Assembly: GCF_010183535.1 (NCBI RefSeq)
Contig: NC_071330.1
Location: forward strand, 7,297,717 to 7,361,716
Direction of reading: 5' to 3'
Length of the DNA stretch: 64,000 bases
DNA from: Caenorhabditis remanei
Lineage: Eukaryota; Nematoda; Chromadorea; Rhabditida; Rhabditidae
Shown: positions 62,033 to 64,000 of the stretch, in pieces
Position numbering within the stretch: the first letter of the stretch is position 1
How the letters are laid out: every line of letters starts with the position of its first letter
The notes under the pieces: model-generated
What the model was told of the DNA's origin: nothing
Databases searched by the model: none
What the model saw: only the letters and a program-made list of their open reading frames with translations
Translations under genes and position numbers: made by a program

Positions 62033-63934
62033 TTCTCGTGCTTCTGAATATTTTCCCAGATTTCGACGACGTCTTCAGAATCCGTTTCGTCGGTTTTGAT
62101 TCCCCGCGCGGTCACCCTGTAAAACAGAATCGATTGAAACGGAAAGGTGAATGTGCGGGAGAATTGAATAGAAAGGACGAAGACGAAGAAGAAGGAAAAG
62201 GGCTAATTATATTCGAAGAAATCTTCTGGTGGGAATGAATTAGTTGAGGAGTAGAAAAATAAATTAATAAGTATATTTGACTTCGAAAGTATCTTGTTAT
62301 TATTGACACCAAATAAAGTTGAAGAAGTAAGTAAAAAGACGAAAAACAAGAAGACGAAGAAGACGATAGAAGAAAGAGAGAAAATTTATGAGCGAAGAAA
62401 ATGAGACGAATACTGATGTGGATGAGATGAGGTGAGTTTGTGAAGAATATTAAAAAGAAGAAGAAAAATAAGGAGTAATGACGTGGCAGGAGGGGAATAA
62501 GCACGTGTCAACTGACAACTTACTCAGAAAGGCGGAGAAATGGAAACTCTCACTTCGGAGACTGAGTAAATATTGCTAAGCGACCGGGAGTGAGATTCAA
62601 GAGAAAAAGAGAAAAAATGAAAGTGGTTTCATATAAATTGATTACTAATGAATCACTGAATTCTTTTTTGATAGATTCTAAGATATAACTGGAAAACAAC
62701 AGAAAACAAAGGATTAGAGATCTTTGATTCAAATAACTTTGAAATTTTATGTTACAATGTACTTGAATGTTCTTATTGTGATGAATAGAAACAAATAAGA
62801 ACATGGATGGGTTTCTCTCATTTAAGAATTTTTTTTCAACCAATTCCAACTTCTGACGTCTTCAGAATACAAAACAGAAGAGCACACCAGATGATTCAAA
62901 CTAATACAAACCCGTCTGTCTCAATGTCTGTGTTTTGAACGTTCGTACAATTTCTTCTTGGTTTTTCTTTTCAGAAACTAACTTGTGACTCACAAATTAG
63001 AAAAAAAAGAAGAGAAACTATTTGGTATTGATGATAAAACACTTGACTTTGAGGGTATGTTTCAGTATTTTGTGAAGATAAAAAAACAAGAAGAAAATAG
63101 ATTCGTTGATGTTAAACAAGCGAAGTTCTACTTTCTGTTTTTGAAGTTTTGTTGAGAAAAAAAGAGAAAAAAGAAGAAGAGATACATTGATAAAAAGAAC
63201 AGAAACAAAAGTTTAACAGTATTTGAAAAGAAGACAGAAACCAAGAGAAAACCAAATCTCGTGTACATTTCAAATGTTTGCCCTTCTAAAATATTTTTCT
63301 TTTCCATAAACTTTTCGCAAAGATCGCTGCTGTCGAGGAAGTAATAAAAAAGCTTTTCTCTCTGCCTACTCGAAAACAGAATTCGAGGAAACGAGGTGAT
63401 AATGGGCGGAGCTTGTCCGAAAAGGACACGCTCAAAGATAGAGGACATCGACCAAGTGAACACGAAGAACTTCAGTCTGATGACTCAGGTTACGTGAAAA
63501 AAGGAAATTCTAGATGTTTTAGTTTTAGTTATAGATGTTAGAAGTTAGAGAAGAGAGGAAAAGAGAGATAGAGAGAGAGTTTTGATGACGTGGCGTTTGT
63601 CTGGAAACGGAGACGTTGGTTAGGGCGGAAAGAAGAGGAATGAAGCTGTATGCATGGGCAAAAGCTAGCAGCTAGCAGATAGCAAACTCAGAAATAACAT
63701 GTTGACGAATTTTTGTGAATCATTTGGCGCGAAGAGAGCATTTTTCTGGTTTTCTTATTATTTTCATATTTGGTGTCCGATTTTTTTGAAAAAAAAAGAG
63801 GGAGTACATTGGAGAATAAACTTGACTGAAATTGATGATTGACCTCAAAAAGTGAAAAAAGGTGACGGTTGTGAAGGGAGGAAAGGAACAGTGGACACAG
63901 TGAAAACGGGTTGGCGCCCCCTGGAGAAGACGAG
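62033..63934. other. Intergenic region upstream of the UBL3-type gene
   Basis: No gene is supported. The sequence has GA-rich runs near 62160-62470 and 63160-63600 and short CTAGCAG repeats near 63665. It probably contains the UBL3 promoter and the promoter of a gene starting near 63935. Confidence 0.5.
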
Positions 63935-64000
63935 ATGCGGGACGAATACTTTGGTTTTGACAACGACGGAAACGACGAAGAAGACGTAGACGTAGAAGAA
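63935..64000 (+). CDS. Possible 5' end of a gene cut by the window edge
   Basis: An ATG at 63935 opens a frame that stays open to the window end: 22 codons starting MRDEYFGFDNDGNDEEDV, strongly acidic. The codon pattern and the position after a GGCGCCCCCTGG-containing promoter-like stretch make a real start plausible, but the fragment is too short to identify. The opposite strand is also open, reading Ser-rich. Confidence 0.35.
   Translation, partial: MRDEYFGFDNDGNDEEDVDVEE

Overview
The window reads as a nematode chromosome segment, almost certainly Caenorhabditis. It is AT-rich. Introns are short, usually 45-60 bp, and end in TTTCAG-type acceptors, while intergenic regions are long and contain purine/pyrimidine runs and small inverted-repeat elements. 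Several start codons follow directly after an acceptor-like CAG, which suggests spliced-leader addition. The recognisable genes resemble C. elegans chromosome III genes: ptp-1, nhr-6, ben-1, a CFAP20/BUG22 gene, pitp-1 and a UBL3-type gene. Orthology is inferred from protein similarity recalled from memory; no search was run. Exon models were built by hand from splice sites and reading phase.

Left part (1-22 kb): the minus strand carries the 5' half of a FERM-type tyrosine phosphatase (start 7495; PDZ and phosphatase exons not found and probably beyond the left edge). Next come a plus-strand cysteine-rich secreted protein (13.8-15.9 kb), a complete minus-strand NR4A nuclear receptor (16.5-19.1 kb) and a well-spliced but unidentified minus-strand gene just upstream of it (20.6-21.5 kb).

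Middle (21.5-41 kb): there are about 15.7 kb in which no convincing gene was found. They contain a TTAA-flanked inverted-repeat element with a tRNA-like core (28.7 kb) and a longer GGGC-rich inverted-repeat element (34.1-34.9 kb). A serpentine chemoreceptor that seems to lack its last two helices follows (37.2-38.0 kb), then an hAT-like element with a perfect 8-bp target duplication (38.5-38.9 kb) and an orphan ORF (39.6-40.2 kb).

Right part (41-64 kb): this part is gene-dense. It holds a 74-residue secreted peptide with defensin-like cysteine spacing, a proline-rich single-pass membrane protein whose start codon is split by an intron, two small unidentified genes, a beta-tubulin with benzimidazole-susceptible residues, CFAP20/BUG22 directly downstream of it, a 13-exon RdgB/PITPNM-type phosphatidylinositol transfer protein, and a prenylated UBL3-type ubiquitin-fold protein. 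The first codons of a further acidic protein may lie at the right edge.

The identified genes are mostly cytoskeletal or membrane-signalling housekeeping genes. I found no clear new multi-gene system. The less ordinary points are the split start codon, the tRNA-like mobile element, the truncated receptor, the unidentified gene beside the nuclear receptor, and the small secreted peptide.
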